A DNA stretch of 5,311 nucleotides from Oscillospiraceae bacterium (lineage in GTDB: Bacteria; Bacillota; Clostridia; Oscillospirales; Ruminococcaceae), in the NCBI GenBank assembly GCA_031285945.1, contig JAITVF010000014.1, forward strand, positions 1 through 5,311, read 5' to 3'. Shown one piece after another: positions 1-4,791 of this stretch. The stretch's first letter is position 1, and every line of letters starts with the position of its first letter. The translations under genes and the position numbers were made by a program. The notes under the pieces were generated by a model. That model saw only the letters and a list, made by a program, of their open reading frames with translations, ran no database searches and was not told the origin of the DNA.

Positions 1-359
1 CGGCGAGCGAAACTTTTGTGCGCAATATTGCCTTTGCCCGCTGCCATATCTTTGTTTACTCCCCAAGGCCCGGCACCCCGGCCGCCGCGCTGGAGGGAAG
101 AATTCCCCCCGGGGAGGCAAAACGCAGAGCTTCTCAAATGGCTAAGGCCGCTAATGAGCTGGAGCTAGCCTTTTTAGAAAGCCAGCGCGGCAGCGTGCAG
201 CCGGTGCTCTTTGAGCAGATGGCGGGCGGCCTGTGGCAGGGCCACACCGGGAGCTATATTCTTGTAAAAGTAAAGTCGGAGGAAGACCTGAGAGGCAAAA
301 TTCTTCCTGTGATGATAGAGCAAGCCGGGAGAGGCTGCTGCCTCGGCAGGCTTGCGTAG
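1..359 (+). CDS. mtaB: tRNA t6A37 methylthiotransferase MtaB, C-terminal part (5' end outside window)
   Basis: MtaB is a radical-SAM iron-sulfur enzyme that adds a methylthio group to t6A at position 37 of tRNAs reading ANN codons, giving ms2t6A. Only the last ~118 codons are here. The frame is open from position 3, and the stop is TAG at 357-359. The visible part starts at the end of the radical-SAM domain, with the family hallmark HIFVYSPRPGTPAA (HxFxYSxRpGTpAA), followed by a charged helix (EAKRRASQMAKAANELELAF). A C-terminal TRAM-like RNA-binding segment follows, with VLFEQ, a G-x-T-x-x-Y pattern (GHTGSYILVKV) and a short tail. The cysteine clusters of the methylthiotransferase and radical-SAM domains lie upstream and cannot be checked. 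MiaB and RimO share the fold, but the YSPRPGTPAA block and the tail fit MtaB (B. subtilis YqeV type) better. The gene lies 79 bp before mnmG on the same strand, probably in one transcript with other RNA-modification genes. Confidence 0.9.
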   Translation, partial: ASETFVRNIAFARCHIFVYSPRPGTPAAALEGRIPPGEAKRRASQMAKAANELELAFLESQRGSVQPVLFEQMAGGLWQGHTGSYILVKVKSEEDLRGKILPVMIEQAGRGCCLGRLA

Positions 360-376
360 CGGCCGGGCGGTTATCG

Positions 377-400
377 CCGGCGGGTGATTTGCACCGCCGG
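377..400 (+). other. GC-rich hairpin between mtaB and mnmG
   Basis: CCGGCGG (377-383) pairs with CCGCCGG (394-400). The stem extends by TG/CA after one bulged G, around a short ATTTG loop. A T4 run comes only eight bases later (409-412), so this is at best a weak terminator or attenuator. It could slow readthrough from mtaB into mnmG or simply mark the intergenic gap; nothing in the sequence decides this. Confidence 0.35.
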
Positions 401-438
401 GCAAAGCCTTTTATAAATTCGGGAAGGGTGGCCGCGCA

Positions 439-2316
439 ATGGAATACAACGCCGGGAGCTGCGACGTCGCCGTTATCGGCGGGGGGCACGCCGGGATTGA
501 GGCGGCCCTTTCCTCGGCGCGGCTGGGCTGCAAAACCGTGCTCTTTACCCTTTCGCTGGACTCGGTCGCAAACATGCCCTGTAACCCCTCGATAGGGGGA
601 ACGGCCAAGGGGCATCTTGTTCGGGAGATCGACGCGCTGGGCGGCGAGATGGGCAGGGCCGCCGACAAAACTACCCTTCAGAGCCGTATGCTAAACCTGA
701 GCAAGGGCCCCGCTGTTCGCTGCCTGCGCGCTCAGGTCGACCGGGACGCCTATCGCCGGCTGATGAAGTCGGTTCTTGAAAAGCAGCAAAATCTTTATCT
801 CAGGCAGGGCGAGATCGTTGACATAAGGCTTGATAAAAGCGGCCGCGTTTGCGCCGTCGTTACCGATATGGGCGGGGTTTTCGCCGTTAAGGCGGCAATA
901 ATCGCTACCGGAACATATCTTAACGCAAAAACCTTTACCGGCGAGGCGGTCCGAAAAAGCGGACCGGACGGCCTGCAATCGGCCGACAGGCTTACGGAAT
1001 GCCTTAAAGGGCTGGGGCTTCCCCTGCGCCGGTTTAAGACGGGAACCCCCGCCAGAATTTACGCGGGCTCCATAGATTTCGATCTCCTTGAGCCGCAGCG
1101 GGGAGACGAGCCGGTCGTTCCCTTTTCGTACGAGACGGCCGATAAAATCGAGAACAGGATTCTTTGCCATATCGCCTATACCAACGAAGAAACTCACCGG
1201 ATTATAAGGGAAAGCCTTGGCCGCTCCCCTCTTTTTACCGGCATGATGGAGGGAACCGGCGCCAGATATTGCCCCAGCCTCGAGGATAAAGTAGTCCGCT
1301 TTGCCGATAAGGAGCGCCACCAGCTCTTTATCGAGCCAATGGGTCTTGATACCGCCGAAATGTATATACAGGGCGCCTCATCCTCGCTGCCCGAGGAGGT
1401 TCAGCTTAGCTTTTACCGCTCGGTAAGGGGCCTTTCGCGGGCGCAAATCATGCGTACGGCCTACGCTATCGAATACGACTGCGTAGATCCCCTGAGCCTT
1501 TTGCCCGATTTGCAGTTTAGCTTTTTACCCGGTCTCTTTGGCGCGGGGCAGTTTAACGGCACCTCCGGCTATGAGGAGGCCGCCGCCCAGGGGCTTATTG
1601 CCGGAATAAACGCCGCCCGCTTTGTTCGGGGGCTTGAGCCCTTTACCCTTACGAGGGACAGCTCCTATATCGGCGCCATGATCGACGATCTTACAACACG
1701 CGGCTGCACGGACCCCTACCGCGTCATGACCTCCAGGTCCGAATACAGGCTTCTCCTTCGCCACGACAACGCCGACGAACGGCTCACACCCTTGGGCTAT
1801 GAGCTTGGGCTTATATCTGAAAACAGGATGGAGCGATTCAGAAAAAAATGGCAACGAATCGAAGATGAACTAAGGCGGGTAAAGGCCGTGAATCTACCCC
1901 CCACTCCCCTTCTGAACGGAATAATTGTTTCACGTGGAACAAGCCCCATTGCAACGGGGACAAAGCTGTATGAGCTTATCCGCCGCCCTCAGCTGGGATA
2001 TGACATCCTCAGGCCGGCCGATGTGGGCCGCCCTGAGGATATTACCCCAGAAATTGCCGAGGCGGTGGAGATCAGGATAAAATATGAGGGCTATATCGCC
2101 AGGCAGGCTGAGCAGGTAGAAAAAACGCGCCGGATGGAAAGCCTCACCCTGCCAAAGGATATCGACTACGAAAAGCTTTTATGCCTGCGGCTAGAGGCCC
2201 GGGAAAAGCTAAAGGCCGCAAGGCCCATGACCTTTGGCCAGGCGTCGCGGATTCCGGGGGTAAGCCCCGCGGATATATCGGCCCTTATGGTATATCTGAG
2301 CGCGCGGCGCGAGTAA
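439..2316 (+). CDS. mnmG: tRNA U34 carboxymethylaminomethyl-modifying enzyme MnmG (GidA)
   Basis: MnmG is an FAD- and NADH-dependent cytoplasmic enzyme. With the GTPase MnmE it builds the (carboxymethyl)aminomethyl group at C5 of wobble U34 in tRNAs. The protein has 625 residues, close to the E. coli length of 629. Visible motifs, in order: the Rossmann FAD motif VIGGGHAGIEAA with GGGHAG at 14-19; the family signature MPCNPSIGGTAKGH from about 46; ATGTYLNA at about 156-163; RRFKTGTPARI at about 197-207; and RYCPSLEDK with Cys278, equivalent to the E. coli catalytic-region Cys277. The C-terminal MnmE/tRNA-binding domain ends with FGQASRIPGVSPADI. The ATG at 439 is preceded by a G-rich Shine-Dalgarno-like stretch (AAGGGTGG, ending at 431) with 7 nt spacing, and only eight residues precede the first FAD strand. 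The gene carries a parS-like site at codons 496-501. It is followed 89 bp later by rsmG; no mnmE is in the window. No damage is seen. Confidence 0.98.
   Translation: MEYNAGSCDVAVIGGGHAGIEAALSSARLGCKTVLFTLSLDSVANMPCNPSIGGTAKGHLVREIDALGGEMGRAADKTTLQSRMLNLSKGPAVRCLRAQVDRDAYRRLMKSVLEKQQNLYLRQGEIVDIRLDKSGRVCAVVTDMGGVFAVKAAIIATGTYLNAKTFTGEAVRKSGPDGLQSADRLTECLKGLGLPLRRFKTGTPARIYAGSIDFDLLEPQRGDEPVVPFSYETADKIENRILCHIAYTNEETHRIIRESLGRSPLFTGMMEGTGARYCPSLEDKVVRFADKERHQLFIEPMGLDTAEMYIQGASSSLPEEVQLSFYRSVRGLSRAQIMRTAYAIEYDCVDPLSLLPDLQFSFLPGLFGAGQFNGTSGYEEAAAQGLIAGINAARFVRGLEPFTLTRDSSYIGAMIDDLTTRGCTDPYRVMTSRSEYRLLLRHDNADERLTPLGYELGLISENRMERFRKKWQRIEDELRRVKAVNLPPTPLLNGIIVSRGTSPIATGTKLYELIRRPQLGYDILRPADVGRPEDITPEIAEAVEIRIKYEGYIARQAEQVEKTRRMESLTLPKDIDYEKLLCLRLEAREKLKAARPMTFGQASRIPGVSPADISALMVYLSARRE
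1926..1941 (+). promoter_or_regulatory. parS: parS site inside mnmG
   Basis: TGTTTCACGTGGAACA is the reverse complement of TGTTCCACGTGAAACA. It therefore matches the degenerate Firmicute parS consensus TGTTNCACGTGAAACA exactly on the minus strand, and differs from the perfect palindrome by one base. Flanking T1925/A1942 extend the symmetry. The site spans codons for I-V-S-R-G-T in a loosely conserved linker before the LIRRPQLGY block of MnmG, where coding constraint is low. ParB/Spo0J is expected to bind here and slide; origin-proximal parS sites inside genes are known in B. subtilis. Confidence 0.85.
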
Positions 2317-2360
2317 AAGCGGGGGTGATCTGAGCTTACCCGCATCGCCTTATTTATTGC

Positions 2361-2381
2361 GCAAAGCCCTGGTGGCTTTGC
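2361..2381 (+). other. Hairpin just upstream of rsmG
   Basis: GCAAAGCC (2361-2368) and GGCTTTGC (2374-2381) form a perfect 8-bp stem with a 5-nt loop, ending 10 nt before the rsmG Shine-Dalgarno AAGGAG (2392-2397). No T-run follows on either strand, so it is not an intrinsic terminator. It may be an mRNA processing or stability element in the mnmG-rsmG gap; the role is inferred only from position. Confidence 0.35.
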
Positions 2382-2405
2382 CGGCGGCTACAAGGAGTAA
2401 ACCCT

Positions 2406-3113
2406 ATGCCATATGAATTCCTCAAAAAAGAGGCCCAAGCCTTAGGCGTTACCCTCTCCCCTTCCCGGCTTGAGAAGCTTCGGCAATATACCCGGCTGCT
2501 TCTCGACTGGAACGAGAGGTTCAATCTGACCGCCGTAAAGGAAGAAAGAGCTATAGCCGAGCGCCATTATCTCGACAGCCTTACGCTGCTCAAGGCTTAT
2601 AGCTTTGCGCAGGGGGCGCGGCTTCTCGACGTCGGCTCGGGGGCGGGGTTTCCCGGAGTGCCTTTAAAGCTTGCGCGGCCCGATATTTCACTGACTATGC
2701 TCGATAGCCTGAATAAGCGGACGGTATTCCTCGCCGAGCTCTCCCGCGAAATGGAGCAGGATAACGAGATTATACATGGCAGGGCCGAGGAGCTTGCCCA
2801 TAAAACGCAATACCGCGAGAGCTTCGACGCCGTGACCGCAAGGGCGGTGGCTCCCCTTCCCCTGCTGTGCGAGCTTTGTCTGGGGCTTGTCGGGCCGGGC
2901 GGAGTATTCCTGGCCATGAAGGGCCCCGGGGCGGAGGAAGAGCTTAAGCAGGCAAAAAGCGCGATAGAAATTATGGGCGGGCGCCTGGAGGCGGTCGAGC
3001 GCTTTACCCTTCCAGAGGCCGGGGGCAGAAGTGTGATTATAGTAAAGAAGATATCGCAAACGCCGCCAAAATACCCCAGAAGCTACGGTAAAATGAGCAA
3101 AACGCCGCTTTAG
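2406..3113 (+). CDS. rsmG: 16S rRNA (guanine527-N7)-methyltransferase RsmG (GidB)
   Basis: RsmG uses S-adenosylmethionine to methylate N7 of G527 in the 530 loop of 16S rRNA. In several bacteria its loss gives low-level streptomycin resistance. The 235-residue length is typical. An N-terminal helical part contains the family block LLLDWNERFNLTAV (31-44) and the conserved RHYLDSL (53-59). The SAM-binding motif I is LLDVGSGAGFPGVPLKL (73-89), followed by LDSLNKRTVFL (99-109). Next come the FDAVTARAVAPL block (140-151), containing the conserved R-A-V/F-A pattern, and MKGPGAEEEL (171-180). The tail YPRSYGKMSKTPL matches the usual YPRkxGxPxKxPL ending, so the gene is complete. The start ATG at 2406 has a strong AAGGAG at 2392-2397, 8 nt upstream. 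It follows mnmG by 89 bp and is likely cotranscribed with it. No clear terminator follows before the noc promoter. Confidence 0.98.
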   Translation: MPYEFLKKEAQALGVTLSPSRLEKLRQYTRLLLDWNERFNLTAVKEERAIAERHYLDSLTLLKAYSFAQGARLLDVGSGAGFPGVPLKLARPDISLTMLDSLNKRTVFLAELSREMEQDNEIIHGRAEELAHKTQYRESFDAVTARAVAPLPLLCELCLGLVGPGGVFLAMKGPGAEEELKQAKSAIEIMGGRLEAVERFTLPEAGGRSVIIVKKISQTPPKYPRSYGKMSKTPL

Positions 3114-3160
3114 AAGGGCGCTTTAGTCATAACCCTGTCGAAGGCTGCGATGGAATAAAC

Positions 3161-3189
3161 TGGAATACGGTCGCTTTGGCTGGTATAAT
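3161..3189 (+). promoter_or_regulatory. Predicted extended -10 promoter of noc
   Basis: TGGTATAAT at 3181-3189 is a perfect extended -10 (TGnTATAAT) for the housekeeping sigma factor. The -35 position at 17 bp spacing (TGGAAT, 3161-3166) is poor, as is usual for extended -10 promoters. A start site about seven bases downstream would fall near 3196, the first base of the large inverted-repeat element. The soj promoter has the same ACTGGwAT block at the same distance from TATAAT. Confidence 0.65.
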
Positions 3190-3195
3190 CTAGTT

Positions 3196-3352
3196 ATACT
3201 ACTCCGCGATTAAAATCGTTCCAAGACTTGCGAGGATTTTTTTTGTCCTGCAAGGCGGACGATGACGGTGGGCTGACGCCCACTGAGGAGGACAACGCAG
3301 CAGGACGAAAAAAGACCGCAAGGCTGGAATGCTTTTGATTGCGGAGTAGTAT
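3196..3352 (+). repeat. 157-bp palindromic (inverted-repeat) element in the noc leader
   Basis: The outer arms are a perfect 12-bp inverted repeat: ATACTACTCCGC (3196-3207) and GCGGAGTAGTAT (3341-3352). Pairing continues inward with mismatches and G-U pairs to 3223/3325. It then continues as CTTGCG (3227-3232) with CGCAAG (3317-3322), T8 (3237-3244) with A6 (3308-3313), and GTCCTGC (3245-3251) with GCAGGAC (3300-3306). A capping stem GTGGGC/GCCCAC (3268-3273/3278-3283) closes on a TGAC loop. There is no coding potential. If transcribed from the promoter at 3181, it would fold into one long rod occupying almost the whole 5' leader, leaving the ribosome-binding site just outside. It may be a MITE-like non-autonomous repeat or a structured leader RNA. 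Which one cannot be settled here; a dispersed repeat seems more likely. No target-site duplication is obvious. Confidence 0.75.
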
Positions 3353-3353
3353 C

Positions 3354-3363
3354 AGGGAGGGAG
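3354..3363 (+). promoter_or_regulatory. Shine-Dalgarno sequence that constrains the noc start
   Basis: AGGGAGGGAG is a strong ribosome-binding sequence beginning one base after the palindromic element. It lies downstream of the TTG at 3339, which rules against that start. It sits about 11 nt before the in-frame TTG at 3375, slightly long, and directly before an out-of-frame ATG at 3364, slightly short. The noc start must therefore be near 3364-3375. Confidence 0.7.
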
Positions 3364-3374
3364 ATGATAGCCCC

Positions 3375-4202
3375 TTGGCTATTTCGCTTTTACAGCGCCG
3401 CGGCAAAACAGTCAACAAGGTTTTGCTTATCCCGGTCAATCAGATTTCCGCCAACCGCCACCAGCCGCGTAAATACTTCGATGAGGACGCTATCCACGAG
3501 CTGAGTGTGAGCATACAGCAAAACGGCCTTTTACAGCCTATAACTATCAGAAAAGATCCGTCGGGCGGTTATGAGCTGATCGCGGGCGAGCGCAGGCTTT
3601 TGGCTTTTAGGCGGCTGGGTCTCGAAAAAATCCCGGCCATCGTCCATGAGTATACCGACGAGGAAAGCGCCGTTCTGTCACTGATAGAAAACCTGCAACG
3701 CAGAGACTTAAACTTTTTTGAGGAAGCGGCGGCGGTCGCAAAGCTTATGCAGGAGATGGGCCTTACCCAGCAGCAAATAAGCCAAAAGCTGGGCAAGGCG
3801 CAGTCAACTGTGGCCAACAAGCTCAGGCTCTTAAAGTATCCCTTGGGCATACGCGATAAAATGCTCGAGGCCGGCCTCACCGAGCGCCATGCGCGAGCGC
3901 TTCTCACCCTGCCTGATATTGAGGACGAGGAGCCGGTCGATTATGTTATACGCAACAACCTCAACGTAGATCAAACCGAAAAGTACGTACAGACCCTTTT
4001 AAACGAGCAAACAAAGCCCAGAACCAGCCGAATAATAATCATAAAGGATATGCGGATATTCCTAAACTCCATCAACAAGGCCGTAAAAACCATGCAGGCC
4101 GCGGGGGTGGACGTAACTGTAGAAAAGCAGGAGGACGAAGGCTTTATCGAGCTGACCATGCGAATCCCCAAGGCGTCCGTCCTCCGCAAGGTAAGCCCTT
4201 AA
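3375..4202 (+). CDS. noc: Nucleoid occlusion protein Noc (ParB/Noc family CTPase-type DNA-binding protein)
   Basis: Noc binds NBS sites across the chromosome, associates with the membrane and blocks FtsZ assembly over the nucleoid. From TTG 3375 the protein has 275 residues (B. subtilis Noc: 283). Domain order: IPVNQI..HQPRKYF opening; CTP-binding boxes GERRLLAFRRLG (from about 71) and SLIENLQRRDLN (about 102-113); helix-turn-helix TQQQISQKLGKAQSTVANK (from about 131); and a C-terminal dimer domain ending ELTMRIPK. The four residues that separate Noc from ParB recognition are all Noc type: Q in GKAQ, K in VANK, K in RLLK, and R in TERHAR (Q173/K179/K184/R201 in published numbering; ParB has R/T/A/G). 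The gene lies between rsmG and soj, the Noc locus. The start is uncertain. The TTG at 3339 would extend the protein by 12 residues but lies within a palindromic repeat and upstream of the Shine-Dalgarno. An out-of-frame ATG at 3364 suggests a possible frameshift near 3388-3396. The gene has its own promoter and terminator. Confidence 0.9.
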   Translation: MAISLLQRRGKTVNKVLLIPVNQISANRHQPRKYFDEDAIHELSVSIQQNGLLQPITIRKDPSGGYELIAGERRLLAFRRLGLEKIPAIVHEYTDEESAVLSLIENLQRRDLNFFEEAAAVAKLMQEMGLTQQQISQKLGKAQSTVANKLRLLKYPLGIRDKMLEAGLTERHARALLTLPDIEDEEPVDYVIRNNLNVDQTEKYVQTLLNEQTKPRTSRIIIIKDMRIFLNSINKAVKTMQAAGVDVTVEKQEDEGFIELTMRIPKASVLRKVSP

Positions 4203-4276
4203 ACCGGCCGCACAATCAAAGAGCCACACAAAAAGCTATTACCCGCAAGGGTTAGCATATAATCTCATGCTGATTG

Positions 4277-4320
4277 CAATTACAGCCGCTCACGGGGAAG
4301 AGCGGCTGTAATTGTTTTAC
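4277..4320 (+). terminator. Strong intrinsic terminator after noc
   Basis: A perfect 15-bp stem (4277-4291 with 4300-4314; core ACAGCCGCTC/GAGCGGCTGT) with an 8-nt loop is followed by TTTTACTTTT. It sits 75 bp after the noc stop. No T-run follows on the minus strand, so it acts on + strand transcription. It separates noc from soj, which has its own promoter at 4737-4745. Confidence 0.92.
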
Positions 4321-4371
4321 TTTTGCGCGAATCTTATCTGGCGGGGGAATAATACCCGAGGGCGGGAAATA

Positions 4372-4387
4372 TGTTTCACGTGAAACA
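4372..4387. promoter_or_regulatory. parS: Perfect parS site between noc and soj
   Basis: TGTTTCACGTGAAACA is the exact palindromic parS consensus bound by ParB/Spo0J; perfect symmetry extends to 20 bp (4370-4389). ParB loads here as a CTP-dependent clamp and spreads, recruiting SMC and engaging Soj. The site lies in the soj upstream region but about 350 bp from the promoter, so it is better seen as a segregation site than an operator. A GGGAAAT half of a Noc-type site abuts its left edge (4364-4370). Confidence 0.97.
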
Positions 4388-4439
4388 TAGCGGATTTGAG
4401 GCGGCATAAAAACAGGATAAAACACCCGGCTCTGCGGAG

Positions 4440-4517
4440 CCACCCTCTTTACTAAAGAGGGTGGGGCCAGAATTTACACAGGCTTCTAAAACAGAGAAAT
4501 AACACACCGGCAATACC
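4440..4517. repeat. Tandem unit 1 (78 bp) with 12-bp stem hairpin
   Basis: The unit begins with the palindrome CCACCCTCTTTA-C-TAAAGAGGGTGG (4440-4464), followed by a spacer from GGCCAGAATT to CCGGCAATACC. By hand alignment it is about 90 % identical to unit 2: seven substitutions and one single-base indel, most of them clustered in the middle of the spacer. Confidence 0.85.
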
Positions 4518-4594
4518 CCACCCTCTTTAAAAAAGAGGGTGGGGCCAGAATTGACATCGGCATATAAAACAGAGAATAACACACCGGCAATACC
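4518..4594. repeat. Tandem unit 2 (77 bp) with 13-bp stem hairpin
   Basis: The hairpin pairs 4516-4528 with 4532-4544 (CCCCACCCTCTTT/AAAGAGGGTGGGG) around an AAA loop. The spacer ends in the same ACACACCGGCAATACC as unit 1. Confidence 0.85.
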
Positions 4595-4618
4595 CCACCC
4601 TCTTTAGAAAAGAGGGTG
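4595..4618. repeat. Partial tandem unit 3, hairpin only
   Basis: CACCCTCTTT (4596-4605) pairs with AAAGAGGGTG (4609-4618) as a 10-bp stem. The spacer is absent; the sequence passes directly into the right terminal hairpin of the element. Confidence 0.8.
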
Positions 4619-4642
4619 CCGCCCGCAGGCGGCGGGTGTTTT

Positions 4643-4716
4643 GAGGCTTATAACAATTTGTCGTTTCCGCCATTTTATTCCCCACAATTGCAATAAAGGT
4701 TAGCCCCCTCGTCCAC
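4643..4716. other. Intergenic stretch before the soj promoter, no feature recognised
   Basis: This AT-richer sequence lies between the repeat element and the soj promoter. No open frame, clear inverted repeat or convincing DnaA box was found; the nearest DnaA-like word (TTCCCCACA, 4678-4686) has two mismatches to TTATCCACA. Confidence 0.5.
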
Positions 4717-4745
4717 TGGTATTTACGCGGGAAAAATGGTATAAT
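4717..4745 (+). promoter_or_regulatory. Predicted extended -10 promoter of soj/parA
   Basis: TGGTATAAT at 4737-4745 is a perfect extended -10. At 17 bp spacing the -35 position reads TGGTAT (4717-4722), a poor match to TTGACA. The predicted start site near 4752 leaves a ~40-nt leader. With the noc terminator upstream, this is probably the main promoter for soj and the expected downstream parB. Confidence 0.7.
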
Positions 4746-4791
4746 TCTGTAAGACTGCAAAATAGCGGACGGGCGGGGGAGCAAAGGGCAA

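Larger units (their letters stand above)
4419..4642. repeat. 224-bp repeat element with inverted ends and tandem hairpins
   Basis: The element starts AAAACACCC (4419-4427) and ends with its reverse complement GGGTGTTTT (4634-4642). Just inside each end is a small hairpin with equivalent loops but different stems: GGCTC-TGCG-GAGCC (4428-4441) on the left, and GCCGCC-CGCA-GGCGGC (4618-4633) on the right. Next inside come the ACCCTCTTT/AAAGAGGGT arms. The interior holds two tandem ~78-bp units and a third partial one, each beginning with a long palindrome. No protein is encoded; minus-strand open frames are by-products of the repeat. It resembles a MITE or REP-type intergenic element that expanded internally. 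The hairpins lack T-runs, so they are not standard terminators, though they may slow polymerase. Confidence 0.8.

Noticed and set aside
691..1854. Long minus-strand open frames opposite mnmG
   Set aside because: mnmG is intact with full family motifs; antisense frames of this length are expected in GC-rich coding DNA.
2198..2206. CCCGGGAAA in mnmG as a Noc binding site
   Set aside because: Only the right half and centre match the NBS palindrome; the left flank (GAGG) does not, so it is at most a half-site.
3237..3244. T8 run as an intrinsic terminator between rsmG and noc
   Set aside because: No GC-rich stem directly precedes it; the run pairs with A6 at 3308-3313 within the large inverted repeat.
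3339..3374. TTG at 3339 as the noc start (287-residue protein)
   Set aside because: It lies inside the right arm of the palindromic element and upstream of the strong Shine-Dalgarno at 3354-3363, so translation from it is unlikely.
3488..3498. DnaA-box-like words (CTATCCACG in noc; TTCCCCACA at 4678-4686)
   Set aside because: Each has two mismatches to TTATCCACA and there is no cluster, so an origin cannot be claimed here.
4551..4572. TTGACA plus TATAAA within repeat unit 2 as a promoter
   Set aside because: The two hexamers are only about six bases apart, far from the ~17 bp needed, and unit 1 does not keep them.
4440..4618. CRISPR-like array of palindromic repeats with spacers
   Set aside because: There are only two full units, the two spacers are nearly the same sequence, and the hairpins are long near-perfect palindromes within a larger element having inverted ends. 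This is a tandem duplication, not a CRISPR array; no cas gene is present.
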